Assembly (NCBI RefSeq): GCF_026626335.1 | Contig: NZ_JAPNTZ010000005.1 | Span: forward strand, 372,001 to 436,000 | Source of the DNA: Paractinoplanes pyxinae | Lineage (GTDB): Bacteria; Actinomycetota; Actinomycetes; Mycobacteriales; Micromonosporaceae | Direction of reading: 5' to 3' | DNA length: 64,000 nt | Part shown: positions 26,297 through 33,353 of the stretch, piece by piece | Layout: every line of letters begins with the position of its first letter | Numbering within the stretch: position 1 is the first letter of the stretch | Notes under the pieces: generated by a model | What the model saw: the letters and a program-made list of their open reading frames with translations, nothing else | Databases searched by the model: none | What the model was told of the DNA's origin: nothing | Made by a program: the position numbers and the translations under genes

Positions 26297-28924
26297 ATGC
26301 CTGACTCGACCGCACAGCAGGTGATGGTGATCCGGGCCGGCCTGTCGCACGCGCTCGGCGCGGCGTCGACCGCCCTGCAGGCCGCCCGCGAGCAGTACGC
26401 CCGCGCGGTCGACCGCCGCCGCCGGGTCACCGAGGCGGCCGAGGCCCGCCGGCACAAGGTGGCCGCGGCCCGCGACACCCGGCTGGCCGAGATCGACCAG
26501 CAGCACAAGACCGACCTGGCCGCGTACGCCGAGGCCGCCGCGGCCGCGGCCGATCGGGCCGCCCCGGGCGCGGCCGGCGACCCCTGGGACGACTGGCAGC
26601 CGACCCCGCTCGACCGGGCCGCCGAGCTGCGGATCGGCCGGCTGCTGCTACCTCACCCCGAGGACGTGCCGGCCCTGGTGCCGCTGCTCGACCGCGGTCA
26701 CGTGGTGGTGCGGGGCGACCGGACGCTGGGCGACGAGGTGGTGGCCGGCCTGCTGCTGCGGGCGCTCGGCACCGCTCCGCCGGGCGGGGTGCAGATCATC
26801 GGATACGACCCGGAGCACCTGGGCGGCGGCCTGGCCCGGTTCGCGCCGCTGGCCCCGGTCAATGTGCTCACCTTCGTCGGTCCGGGCGGGCTGGGCGCGC
26901 TGCTGGACGACCTGACCGACCAGGTACGCCGGATCAACGAGACTGTGCTGGCCGGCGAGTACACGTCGCTGCGCGAGCTGAACGCGGCCACCCACCGGCG
27001 GCCCGAGCCGTGGCGGATCGCCGTGCTGCTCGGCGTGGGCGAGCTGAGCCGGGCCGAGCAGGCGCAGCTGCAGCGGCTGCTGCGCACCGGGGCGGCCTGC
27101 GGCGTGCATCTGATCATTCAGGGGCTGCCGGTGGCTGCCGCCGAGGGCATCGAGTTCATCACCGCGGCGCCGGGCGACCGGGCCAGTATGAGCAGTGCGG
27201 GGGCGTTACCCGTACGGCTGGACAGTGGCCCGCCGCAGGCGGTCGTGGCCGCGACCTGCCGCCGCATCGCCGAAGCCGTCGCCGCCGGACCGGCCCCCGT
27301 CGCCCTCGACAGCCTGCTGCCGCAGGAAGAGTGGCAAGAGAAGTCGGCCGCCGGCCTGACCGCGCCCCTCGGCGACAGCCCGCAGGGGGTGCCGGTGCAG
27401 GTGACGCTGTCCGACTATCCGCCGCACGCGCTGATCGCCGGCCCGTCCGGCACCGGCAAGACCAACCTCATCTACGCCTGGATGGGTTCGCTGGCCGCCC
27501 GCTACTCCCCCGCCGAGCTGGCCTTCTACCTGCTCGACTTCAAGGAGGGCGTGTCGTTCGCCCGGTTCGCGCCGGGCCGCCGCGACCAGACCTGGCTGCC
27601 GCACGTGCGCCTGGTCGGGGTCAACGTCAACACCGACCGCGAGTTCGGGCTGGCGCTGCTGCGCTTCCTGGGCGAGGAGCTGCGCCGCCGGGCCGACGCG
27701 GCCAAGCGGTACGAGGTGACCAACCTGGCCGAGCTGCGGGCCGAGGACCCGGAGGGCTCGTGGCCGCGGATCGTCGCCGTCATCGACGAGTTCCAGGTGC
27801 TGCTGTCCGGGCGCGACGCGGTCGAGAAAGAGGCCGTCGACCTGCTCGAAGACCTGGCCCGGCGGGGTCGCTCGCAGGGCATCCACATGATCCTGGCCAG
27901 CCAGGACGTGTCCGGCATCGAGGCACTGTGGGGGCGGCCGGCCCTGGTCGCCCAGTTCTCGCTGCGTATCGCCCTGCCCCGGGCCCGCCGGGTGCTGGCC
28001 GAGCAGAACACGGCGGCCGAGTCGCTGCCCCGCTACCACGCGGTGGTCAACGCCGATTCGGGCGCGGTCGAGGCGAACCGGGTGGTGCGGGTGCCGGCGG
28101 CGGGCGACCGGGAACGCTGGAACGCGCTGCAGCACCGGTTGTGGCGGCGCCGTCCGGACGACATCCCGCCGCGGCTGTTCGACGGTGATGTGGTGCCGCG
28201 CCTGGCCGACAGCCCCGACTTCCGGCGCCTGACCCCGGCCGAGCAGATGCCGGCTCCGGTGGTTCTGCTGGGTGAGACCATCGACGTCGAGGCCCGTTCC
28301 GCCCGTACGGTGTTACGCCGCGCACCCGGGCGGAATCTAGCCGTACTGGGAACCCGGACCGAAGAGGCGTGCGCGGTGATAGCCACGGCCGCCCTGTCGT
28401 TGGCCGCGCAGTTCCCGCCCGACGGCGCCCGCTATTCGATCCTGTGCCTCGACCCGGACGCCCGGCCAGCCGCGGCCGCACTCTGCGCCCAACTGCCCGA
28501 CTGCGGCTGGTACGAGCACGACAACGCCGACTGGGTGCTGGAGGACGCGGCGGCCGAGTCGGAGGCGTCCTGGCCGGCCGACCGCCCCCACTTCCTGCTG
28601 ATCTACGCGGCCGACGCGTTGCCGGGCGGCAAGAGCGCGGCCGACCAGCTGCGGACGATCCTGCGCCAAGGCCCGGAAAGGCGTATCCACGTGCTGGGTT
28701 GGTGGCGCGGCGCGGCCCTGCTGCGGGAGGCGCTGGGCGGCCCCGCGTCACGCACCGACCCGATCGGCTCGTGGGTGGCGCTGGACGTGCACGGCAGCGA
28801 ACTGGCCCCGTTCTATCCCGGCACGACGACGCCCGCCTGGTATCCCCGCCCGTGGCGCGCCCTGCACTTCGACCGCTCGGTGCACCGCGGCGCCGAGGTG
28901 ATCATCCCGTACGGAGTCAGCTGA
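26297..28924 (+). CDS. FtsK/SpoIIIE-EccC-like ATPase
   Basis: The 875-aa protein has an N-terminal coiled coil (about residues 20-95). A region about 115-340 resembles a worn FtsK-type fold. An intact FtsK ATPase domain spans about 345-590, with Walker A GPSGTGKT at 382-389, Walker B VIDEF (Asp497-Glu498) and RGRSQGIHMILASQD. A C-terminal module (about 640-875) aligns in shape with the third ATPase of EccC but has GTRTEEA where a P-loop is expected. No membrane segment is present, unlike FtsK or EccC. It probably pumps protein or DNA, partnered with the membrane protein encoded next, whose ATG overlaps its stop by one base (TGATG). Confidence 0.88.
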   Translation: MPDSTAQQVMVIRAGLSHALGAASTALQAAREQYARAVDRRRRVTEAAEARRHKVAAARDTRLAEIDQQHKTDLAAYAEAAAAAADRAAPGAAGDPWDDWQPTPLDRAAELRIGRLLLPHPEDVPALVPLLDRGHVVVRGDRTLGDEVVAGLLLRALGTAPPGGVQIIGYDPEHLGGGLARFAPLAPVNVLTFVGPGGLGALLDDLTDQVRRINETVLAGEYTSLRELNAATHRRPEPWRIAVLLGVGELSRAEQAQLQRLLRTGAACGVHLIIQGLPVAAAEGIEFITAAPGDRASMSSAGALPVRLDSGPPQAVVAATCRRIAEAVAAGPAPVALDSLLPQEEWQEKSAAGLTAPLGDSPQGVPVQVTLSDYPPHALIAGPSGTGKTNLIYAWMGSLAARYSPAELAFYLLDFKEGVSFARFAPGRRDQTWLPHVRLVGVNVNTDREFGLALLRFLGEELRRRADAAKRYEVTNLAELRAEDPEGSWPRIVAVIDEFQVLLSGRDAVEKEAVDLLEDLARRGRSQGIHMILASQDVSGIEALWGRPALVAQFSLRIALPRARRVLAEQNTAAESLPRYHAVVNADSGAVEANRVVRVPAAGDRERWNALQHRLWRRRPDDIPPRLFDGDVVPRLADSPDFRRLTPAEQMPAPVVLLGETIDVEARSARTVLRRAPGRNLAVLGTRTEEACAVIATAALSLAAQFPPDGARYSILCLDPDARPAAAALCAQLPDCGWYEHDNADWVLEDAAAESEASWPADRPHFLLIYAADALPGGKSAADQLRTILRQGPERRIHVLGWWRGAALLREALGGPASRTDPIGSWVALDVHGSELAPFYPGTTTPAWYPRPWRALHFDRSVHRGAEVIIPYGVS

Positions 28925-29628
28925 TGAACGAGAGCGGACTGCAGCCGGCCGACTTCGCCACCGCCACCTACCGCAGCGTCCTGCGCCGCCTGACCACGCT
29001 GGACGACGAGGCCGCCACCCAGCGGGCCGAGGCCCAGCACTGGCACGACGGCCGCCTGGCCGCCGCCGACGAGGCAGTGCAGAACGCGACCGACGCGGTA
29101 GAGGACGCGAAACGGGCCGTCGCCGCCGCCCAGCGAACGGTCGAAGAGGTGGACGCCCGAGCCGCCGGCCTGTGGTCCGAGTACGTGCACAAGGTAGGCC
29201 CGGTCGCCGAACGCTACGGCCGCATGGTGCCCCCCGCAGCCATCCCCCGCCAGCGAACCGACCGCGACGCCACCGACTACCTGGACGAGGTAGCCACGAA
29301 GGTCAAATACACGGCCCCGGCCCGCCCCATCACCGGCGGCGTGAAGATGCTGTTCGCCGTGTTCGGCTTCCTGGGCGGCGTGGCCGGCGCGGTACTTAAT
29401 CAGGTGCTACGCCAGGCCGGCGACACCACCACGGACGGCACCTGGCAGGACGCCTTGCCGGTGCTGGCTCTGCTCGCCTTGCTGGCCTGCCCGGTGCTCG
29501 CGGTGGTCGGCGCCAAGCGGGTAGCCGACCGCCGAGGAACCGGCCTGGACGCCACCACTGTGGCTACGGTCTTGATCACTGGGCTGGTTACTGCTGGGGT
29601 GCTGGTTGCCGCCCTACGCACCGCCTGA
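28924..29628 (+). CDS. Coiled-coil membrane protein of FtsK cassette
   Basis: The 234-aa protein has an N-terminal coiled coil (about residues 20-82, with DEAVQNATDAVEDAKRAVAAA) and three C-terminal hydrophobic helices (about 137-160, 178-198 and 211-233). It could supply the membrane anchor or channel that the neighbouring ATPase lacks. The start overlaps the ATPase stop by one base, which couples their translation. A longer frame begins upstream inside the ATPase gene but is not supported. I recognise no family. Confidence 0.82.
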   Translation: MNESGLQPADFATATYRSVLRRLTTLDDEAATQRAEAQHWHDGRLAAADEAVQNATDAVEDAKRAVAAAQRTVEEVDARAAGLWSEYVHKVGPVAERYGRMVPPAAIPRQRTDRDATDYLDEVATKVKYTAPARPITGGVKMLFAVFGFLGGVAGAVLNQVLRQAGDTTTDGTWQDALPVLALLALLACPVLAVVGAKRVADRRGTGLDATTVATVLITGLVTAGVLVAALRTA

Positions 29629-29635
29629 CCGAGCT

Positions 29636-29661
29636 TCGTCCACAGTCGTCGGTTATCCACA
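29636..29661 (+). other. Pair of DnaA-box-like 9-mers
   Basis: TCGTCCACA (29636-29644) and TTATCCACA (29653-29661) lie in the same direction 8 bases apart, in the short gap after the FtsK cassette. The second equals the classical DnaA box; the first differs by one base from the Streptomyces box TTGTCCACA. No dnaA, dnaN or gyrase gene is in the window, so this is not evidently oriC. Confidence 0.5.
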
Positions 29662-29695
29662 GCCCTCCAGGCGGCCCGGCCCATTTCCGCGATAA

Positions 29696-30970
29696 TTACC
29701 GGCGAGGGCTCCCCCGGTGGCCGGGCTGCGGGGTGTTCTTACGGTGGCGGCTCGCCGGGGCCGCTCGGGTTGGTGACGGCTTGCCGGGGCCACTCGGGTT
29801 GGTGACGGCTTGCCGGGGCCGCTCGAATTGGTGGCGGCTTGCGGGCGGCCCGGGTTCGTGGCGGCTTGCCGGGCGGCCTGGGTTGGTGGCGGCTTGCTCG
29901 GCGGCCTGGATTGGTGGCGGCTTTCTCGGCTGGTCAGGGATGGCGGCACTCCACTCGGACGGGCCTGGCGAGTGCGATCCGGCCGGGCGTCCCTGGTGAT
30001 AGCGGCGTGCTCGGACTGCCTGGGTGGCGGCCCGAGGACGGCCGAGGCGGGCTTTCCGGATGCCGGCGGCTTGGTTGACGGGCTGCGACGTTGCGTGGAA
30101 TGGCGTTGGGCCGTGGGTCGGCGTGCGGTTCGGTGGCGCCTCGGACGTGCTGCCGGGGTTGGCGGCAACGCTTCCTCGAGAACGGCCGCACGCACCCGGT
30201 GGGTGGCTTCTTCGGCGCTCGGTGGCGGAGAACGGAAGCAGGGCGCGGCTATTCGAGTGGCGGGGCGGCGCTATTGCGCGGCTGCGGCGCGAGCGCGGCT
30301 GGGCGTTCGGACGAGGTGTCGACGGGCGTGGCGGCGACACGGCTTCCGGCTTGGGCGCGACGCGGTCTGCGGTTTGGTGTGCGACAACGGCTTCCGGCGG
30401 CTGAGTCACGGCGGAAGCGTCGCGTTGCTGCTGCAGGTACGCATTTCGCCGCACGGCTGGGACAGCCGGGTGACTAGCTGGCGGGGCGGTGGGCCTGTCT
30501 TCCGGCCCGGGCGCGGCGGCGGGTGTGGCGGCAACGCCTAGGCGGCTGGCGGAAGGTGCGTTAAGCCTGCCCTTCGGCGCGGGCACGGCGGCGGGTGTGG
30601 CTGGAACGGCCAGGTGGCTCGCGGGCGGAGCGGTGGGCCTGTCGCTCGGCGCGGGCGCGGCGGCTGGTGTGGCTGGACGAACGATGTCGGCGACTCGAGC
30701 GGGCGAGGGTGCTGCTGGTGGTGGCGAGGGTCGCCGCTCGGGTGGGACGCGGGGTGGGCTCGCCGACGGGGGGCTGTTGGCTGCCTCGAGGGTGGCTGCG
30801 GCTCGGCGTAGGTGGGCGAGTTTGGCGGCGTGTCGTTGTTGGAGGCCCCAAGCGCGGTGGCGTTCGTGTTCGCGGCGGAACTCTTCGCCTGCGGGAGAAT
30901 AGTTTCGGCGGCGGGTTCGGTCACGCATTTTCGCCAACTCTGCCGAGGTGAAGAACTGTAGCTGCCGCAT
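29696..30970 (-). CDS. Short conserved head with long Pro/Ala/Arg repeat tail
   Basis: The 424-aa frame begins with a compact basic head, about residues 1-60 (MRQLQFFTSAELAKMRDRTR, EFRREHERHRAWGLQQRHAAKL), that I believe recurs as a short stand-alone protein in Micromonosporaceae. From residue 65 on it is low-complexity: a 25-residue unit with core ATPAAAPAP and RPTAPPASH is repeated three times (about 99-172), and the last 110 residues are built of PGRP/SRH/NPSGPGKP-type short units. The head is probably the functional part, and the tail may have arisen when repeat DNA extended the frame. ATG 30968-30970 follows a lower-GC gap; the message may be leaderless. Function unknown. Confidence 0.6.
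   Translation of the reverse strand: MRQLQFFTSAELAKMRDRTRRRNYSPAGEEFRREHERHRAWGLQQRHAAKLAHLRRAAATLEAANSPPSASPPRVPPERRPSPPPAAPSPARVADIVRPATPAAAPAPSDRPTAPPASHLAVPATPAAVPAPKGRLNAPSASRLGVAATPAAAPGPEDRPTAPPASHPAVPAVRRNAYLQQQRDASAVTQPPEAVVAHQTADRVAPKPEAVSPPRPSTPRPNAQPRSRRSRAIAPPRHSNSRALLPFSATERRRSHPPGACGRSRGSVAANPGSTSEAPPNRTPTHGPTPFHATSQPVNQAAGIRKARLGRPRAATQAVRARRYHQGRPAGSHSPGPSEWSAAIPDQPRKPPPIQAAEQAATNPGRPASRHEPGPPASRHQFERPRQAVTNPSGPGKPSPTRAAPASRHRKNTPQPGHRGSPRR
29755..29945. repeat. Degenerate short repeats with core GGTTGGTGGCGGCTTGC
   Basis: About six to seven copies of a unit of roughly 30-36 bp share the core GG(T/A)TTGGTGGCGGCTTGC or close variants. They encode the last part of the repeat tail of the leftward gene, where the encoded motif reads roughly SRHQPERPRQA with variation. 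Unit length varies, so the array is worn. Confidence 0.65.
30455..30676. repeat. Three 75-bp repeats in the tail-coding region
   Basis: Three successive units of about 75 bp encode the 25-residue tail repeat (cores ATPAAAPAP, ATPAAVPAP and ATPAAAPGP). They keep the reading frame of the leftward gene, unlike the intergenic 70-bp repeat nearby. Confidence 0.65.
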
Positions 30971-31399
30971 GCATACATTGTCTCGCAGAAGGGCTCATTC
31001 GACAGCAAGTCGATCATGCCAATATAACGGCGCGACAATTCTATGGCTAGCGTATTGGACGGACGGCTGAGCTCCGAGCGGAGAGACGCGGCACAACTGG
31101 ATCAACTCAGCCAGGAGAACGTTTTCGCAGCTCAGCGCGCCCGGATCTTCGCACCTGCCCCGCAGTAAGCCATGGACAGCCCGAGCGCCAAGAAGAAGGC
31201 GAACGGGCGCGACGGCCCGCACTCCACCTGACGTCAGAGCAGCAGTAAGGAACGCTTTACTCGCCATATTTCGGACGGCTCAAGGCCTTTGAATGGCACG
31301 AGCGATGATGAAGGCGCTTAATCCAAATATTCGGCCCCGCCAACGATTATGAACATAAGCAGGAGGCACGCTCAGAGGAGGCAGCGACGCCCACCTCAG
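30971..31399. other. Lower-GC intergenic stretch without a convincing gene
   Basis: Between the start of the repeat-tail gene and the 70-bp tandem repeat, base composition drops visibly (for example around 31010-31060 and 31240-31360). Short open frames exist, but none has coding character. It holds CGTTTTCGCAGCT at 31120-31132, also found at 37897-37909. It may be a decayed insertion. Confidence 0.5.
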
Positions 31400-31600
31400 C
31401 CACGACGCCGCAGGCTTGGCGTCCAACCCACCCACCCACCGGCCGCAACTGGCCGCACATCAGCGCAACCACGACGCCGCTGGCCTGGCAACCAACCCCA
31501 GCCACCCACCAGCCCCAAACGGCCGCACATCAGCGAAACCACGACGCCGCTGGCCTGGCAACCAACCCCAGCCACCCACCAGCCGCAACCGGCCGCATAC
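31400..31600. repeat. Tandem repeat, three units of 69-70 bp
   Basis: Units start at 31400, 31469 and 31539, each with CCACGACGCCGC followed by GGC-TGGC, CCAACCC, a CCACCCACC run and GGCCGCACATCAGCG. The second and third are nearly identical; the first is more diverged. The 70-bp period is not a multiple of three, and frames across it are not protein-like, so it is a non-coding minisatellite. It lies 85 bases beyond the 3' end of the cupin gene. The stretch 31601-31684 shows nothing else. Confidence 0.8.
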
Positions 31601-31684
31601 TTCCGACTGGCACCAGGCCGACCCCAGACAGCAGCCGGCCGCACCCTCCGGCAATCCGAAGAGTACGGCCGACCTACGACATTC

Positions 31685-32935
31685 TCAGCGCCCCGGAACG
31701 ACCAGCGCCTCCTTCAACAACCGACGCCCCAGCACAACCCGGTCACCATCGTCATCCAGCGGCAGATCCCCCACCCGAACCGCTTCCCCGCTCAAGGCAA
31801 GCCGCAAAGCCGCCGAGCAATACCCCGGGAAGCGCATCGACCGCCCCACCAACCGCAACGACACATGGTCCGGCCCATCGTCCTCGAGCTGCCAGCGCAG
31901 CCCTTCGCGTACGCGAATGTGGTCGTCGACCTGCAGGCCCGAAGCGAAATCCAGCTGGGCCAACGGGCTCACCGGCTCCGGCCGGGCGGACGGCCAGTCG
32001 CGGGCTCGTAGCCGGGCGGCCACCGAGGCCGGGTCGACGCTCGTGAGCCAGTCGCGCAAGGCCTCAACGGTCTCGGTCAGTTCGGGTTCGATCGCTTCGG
32101 GGTCGGACACGTCCACCGCGTACGGCAGGGTGGCTCGCAGGCGGGCGTCGGACGCGGCCAGGGCCAGCAGTTCCTCGACCACGGCGTAGCGGGTCAGGGC
32201 CCGTACCCCGATGGTCAGGTGCAGGGACCGCGTGCCTTGCGCCTCGGCTGAGTGGAGCCAGCCTCGCGGCAGGTAGAGGGCGTCGCCAGGTGCCAGGACC
32301 ACGTCCATGTCCGGCTCGCCCTGGGCGGTGGCCGAGACCTCGTCGGCTCGGCCGCCCCAGGCCTGCTTCTCCAGTGGATCCTGCAGCACGGGGGCGTGCA
32401 GGCGCCAGCGTTTGGTGCCGTCCACCTGCAGCACGAACACGTCGTGGGTGTCGTAGTGAGTGCTGAAGCCCTGGCTACCGGGCGGCGTCAGGTAGGCGTT
32501 GACCTGCAGCGGGCGGCGGAGTTCGGCGCCGAGTTGGCGGGTGTAGTCGATGAGCGGGGGCCACAGGCGGTGCAGGCCCTGCAGCACCAGGGTGGCTCCG
32601 CCGGCGTACAGGGACATGACCTGGTCGTCCTGCACCTGGTCGCTGATCTCGGCGCCCGCGCCGCCGCCGCCGGTGAAGCGGGACGGGGGCAGCACCTTGC
32701 CCTGCTGGGCTACCCGCAGGAACGGGGTGCGCAGGCCGCGGCGGCTCAGCAGCTCATCCACGGCGTCGGGTGAGAGCAGGTCGGTGAAGCCGCCGGCGCC
32801 CGCGAGCTCGCCGGCGCGGGACAGCAGCGGCGCCTTGCCCCAGTACGCGGCGGCGAACTTGCCCGGCTCGACGGATACCGCACGGGACAGCGCCGGGCGG
32901 GAGCCGCCCGGCGCTTCGTCAGTGAATCCGGGCAT
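31685..32935 (-). CDS. JmjC/cupin_4 oxygenase
   Basis: The 416-aa protein is a cupin_4/JmjC iron and 2-oxoglutarate oxygenase of the ROXA/NO66 kind, a group that hydroxylates residues in proteins. The metal ligands are visible: His160 and Asp162 in FSTHYDTHDVFVLQVDG, and His228 in LYLPRGWLHSA. Lys175 in the VDGTKRWRL strand fits the co-substrate side. A C-terminal helical and winged region follows from about 250. The start ATG 32933-32935 lies 2 bases after the stop of the four-repeat peptide gene, so both are translated from one message, and the peptide is the obvious candidate substrate. An 11-bp hairpin lies just inside its coding start. Confidence 0.88.
   Translation of the reverse strand: MPGFTDEAPGGSRPALSRAVSVEPGKFAAAYWGKAPLLSRAGELAGAGGFTDLLSPDAVDELLSRRGLRTPFLRVAQQGKVLPPSRFTGGGGAGAEISDQVQDDQVMSLYAGGATLVLQGLHRLWPPLIDYTRQLGAELRRPLQVNAYLTPPGSQGFSTHYDTHDVFVLQVDGTKRWRLHAPVLQDPLEKQAWGGRADEVSATAQGEPDMDVVLAPGDALYLPRGWLHSAEAQGTRSLHLTIGVRALTRYAVVEELLALAASDARLRATLPYAVDVSDPEAIEPELTETVEALRDWLTSVDPASVAARLRARDWPSARPEPVSPLAQLDFASGLQVDDHIRVREGLRWQLEDDGPDHVSLRLVGRSMRFPGYCSAALRLALSGEAVRVGDLPLDDDGDRVVLGRRLLKEALVVPGR
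32890..32914 (-). promoter_or_regulatory. GC hairpin at the start of the oxygenase gene
   Basis: A perfect 11-bp inverted repeat (32890-32900 with 32904-32914) with a 3-base loop covers codons 8-16 of the oxygenase, right after the peptide gene. In operons where a substrate peptide precedes its enzyme, such hairpins often lower enzyme expression relative to the peptide. There is no T run, so it may act on translation or RNA stability. It could also be chance in GC-rich coding DNA. Confidence 0.4.
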
Positions 32936-32937
32936 TG

Positions 32938-33261
32938 TCAGGACGCGGTGCCGTCGGCGCCACCGTCGTGACCGCCGGGGTTCGCGCCACCGTCGGCCGG
33001 GCCCTCGCCCGCCGAACCGTCGGCGCCGCCGTCGTGGCCACCGGGGTTCGCGCCGCCGTCCGCCGGGCCCTCGCCGCCGGCCGAGCCGTCCGCGCCGCCG
33101 TCGTGACCACCCGGGTTGGCGCCACCGTCCGCCGGGCCCTCGCCGCCGGCCGAACCGTCCGCGCCGCCGTCGTGGCCACCCGGGTTCGCGCCACCGTCGG
33201 CCGGGCCCTCGCCCGCGCCGGGACCCGAGGTCGAGGTGATGTCGTCGTCGCTGAGAGACAT
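32938..33261 (-). CDS. Gly/Asp/His four-repeat peptide, candidate oxygenase substrate
   Basis: The 107-aa product has a short acidic leader (MSLSDDDITSTSGPGAG) and then four near-identical units of 22-23 residues. Each unit has GEGPADGGA, then the core NPGGHDGGADG with one His (residues 30, 53, 76 and 98). It has no cysteine and almost no hydrophobic residues, so it is not a folded enzyme. ATG 33259-33261 is chosen because AAGGAG stands six bases upstream; an in-frame ATG 15 bases earlier would include that site. The oxygenase gene starts 2 bases after its stop. This is the layout of a multi-core ribosomal peptide with its modifying enzyme; the product is inferred. Confidence 0.82.
   Translation of the reverse strand: MSLSDDDITSTSGPGAGEGPADGGANPGGHDGGADGSAGGEGPADGGANPGGHDGGADGSAGGEGPADGGANPGGHDGGADGSAGEGPADGGANPGGHDGGADGTAS
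32950..33213. repeat. Four in-frame 66-69-bp tandem repeats
   Basis: Units of 69, 69, 66 and about 66 bp encode residues 17-104 of the repeat peptide. Nucleotide identity among units is very high, with a few silent changes, so the array is young or kept uniform by recombination or selection. Confidence 0.85.
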
Positions 33262-33353
33262 GAGATTCTCCTTCATCGGTGGAGGTGACAGCGACCGCTA
33301 GCTACCCCGTGATCATCTGGTCTAATCACGCTGTGACCGGGTATCCAGCCCGG

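Noticed and set aside
25111..29628. Canonical ESX/type VII secretion locus
   Set aside because: No WxG motif, EccB, EccD, EccE or mycosin; only a resemblance in part sizes and the ATPase fold.
29636..29661. Chromosomal replication origin
   Set aside because: Only two DnaA-like boxes, and no dnaA, dnaN, recF or gyr gene in the window.
30995..31267. 90-codon minus-strand frame in the lower-GC gap
   Set aside because: No ribosome site, unusual composition and no recognisable family; probably not translated.
31400..31600. CRISPR array or coding repeat
   Set aside because: Three direct units without spacers and a period of 69-70 bp that shifts frame.
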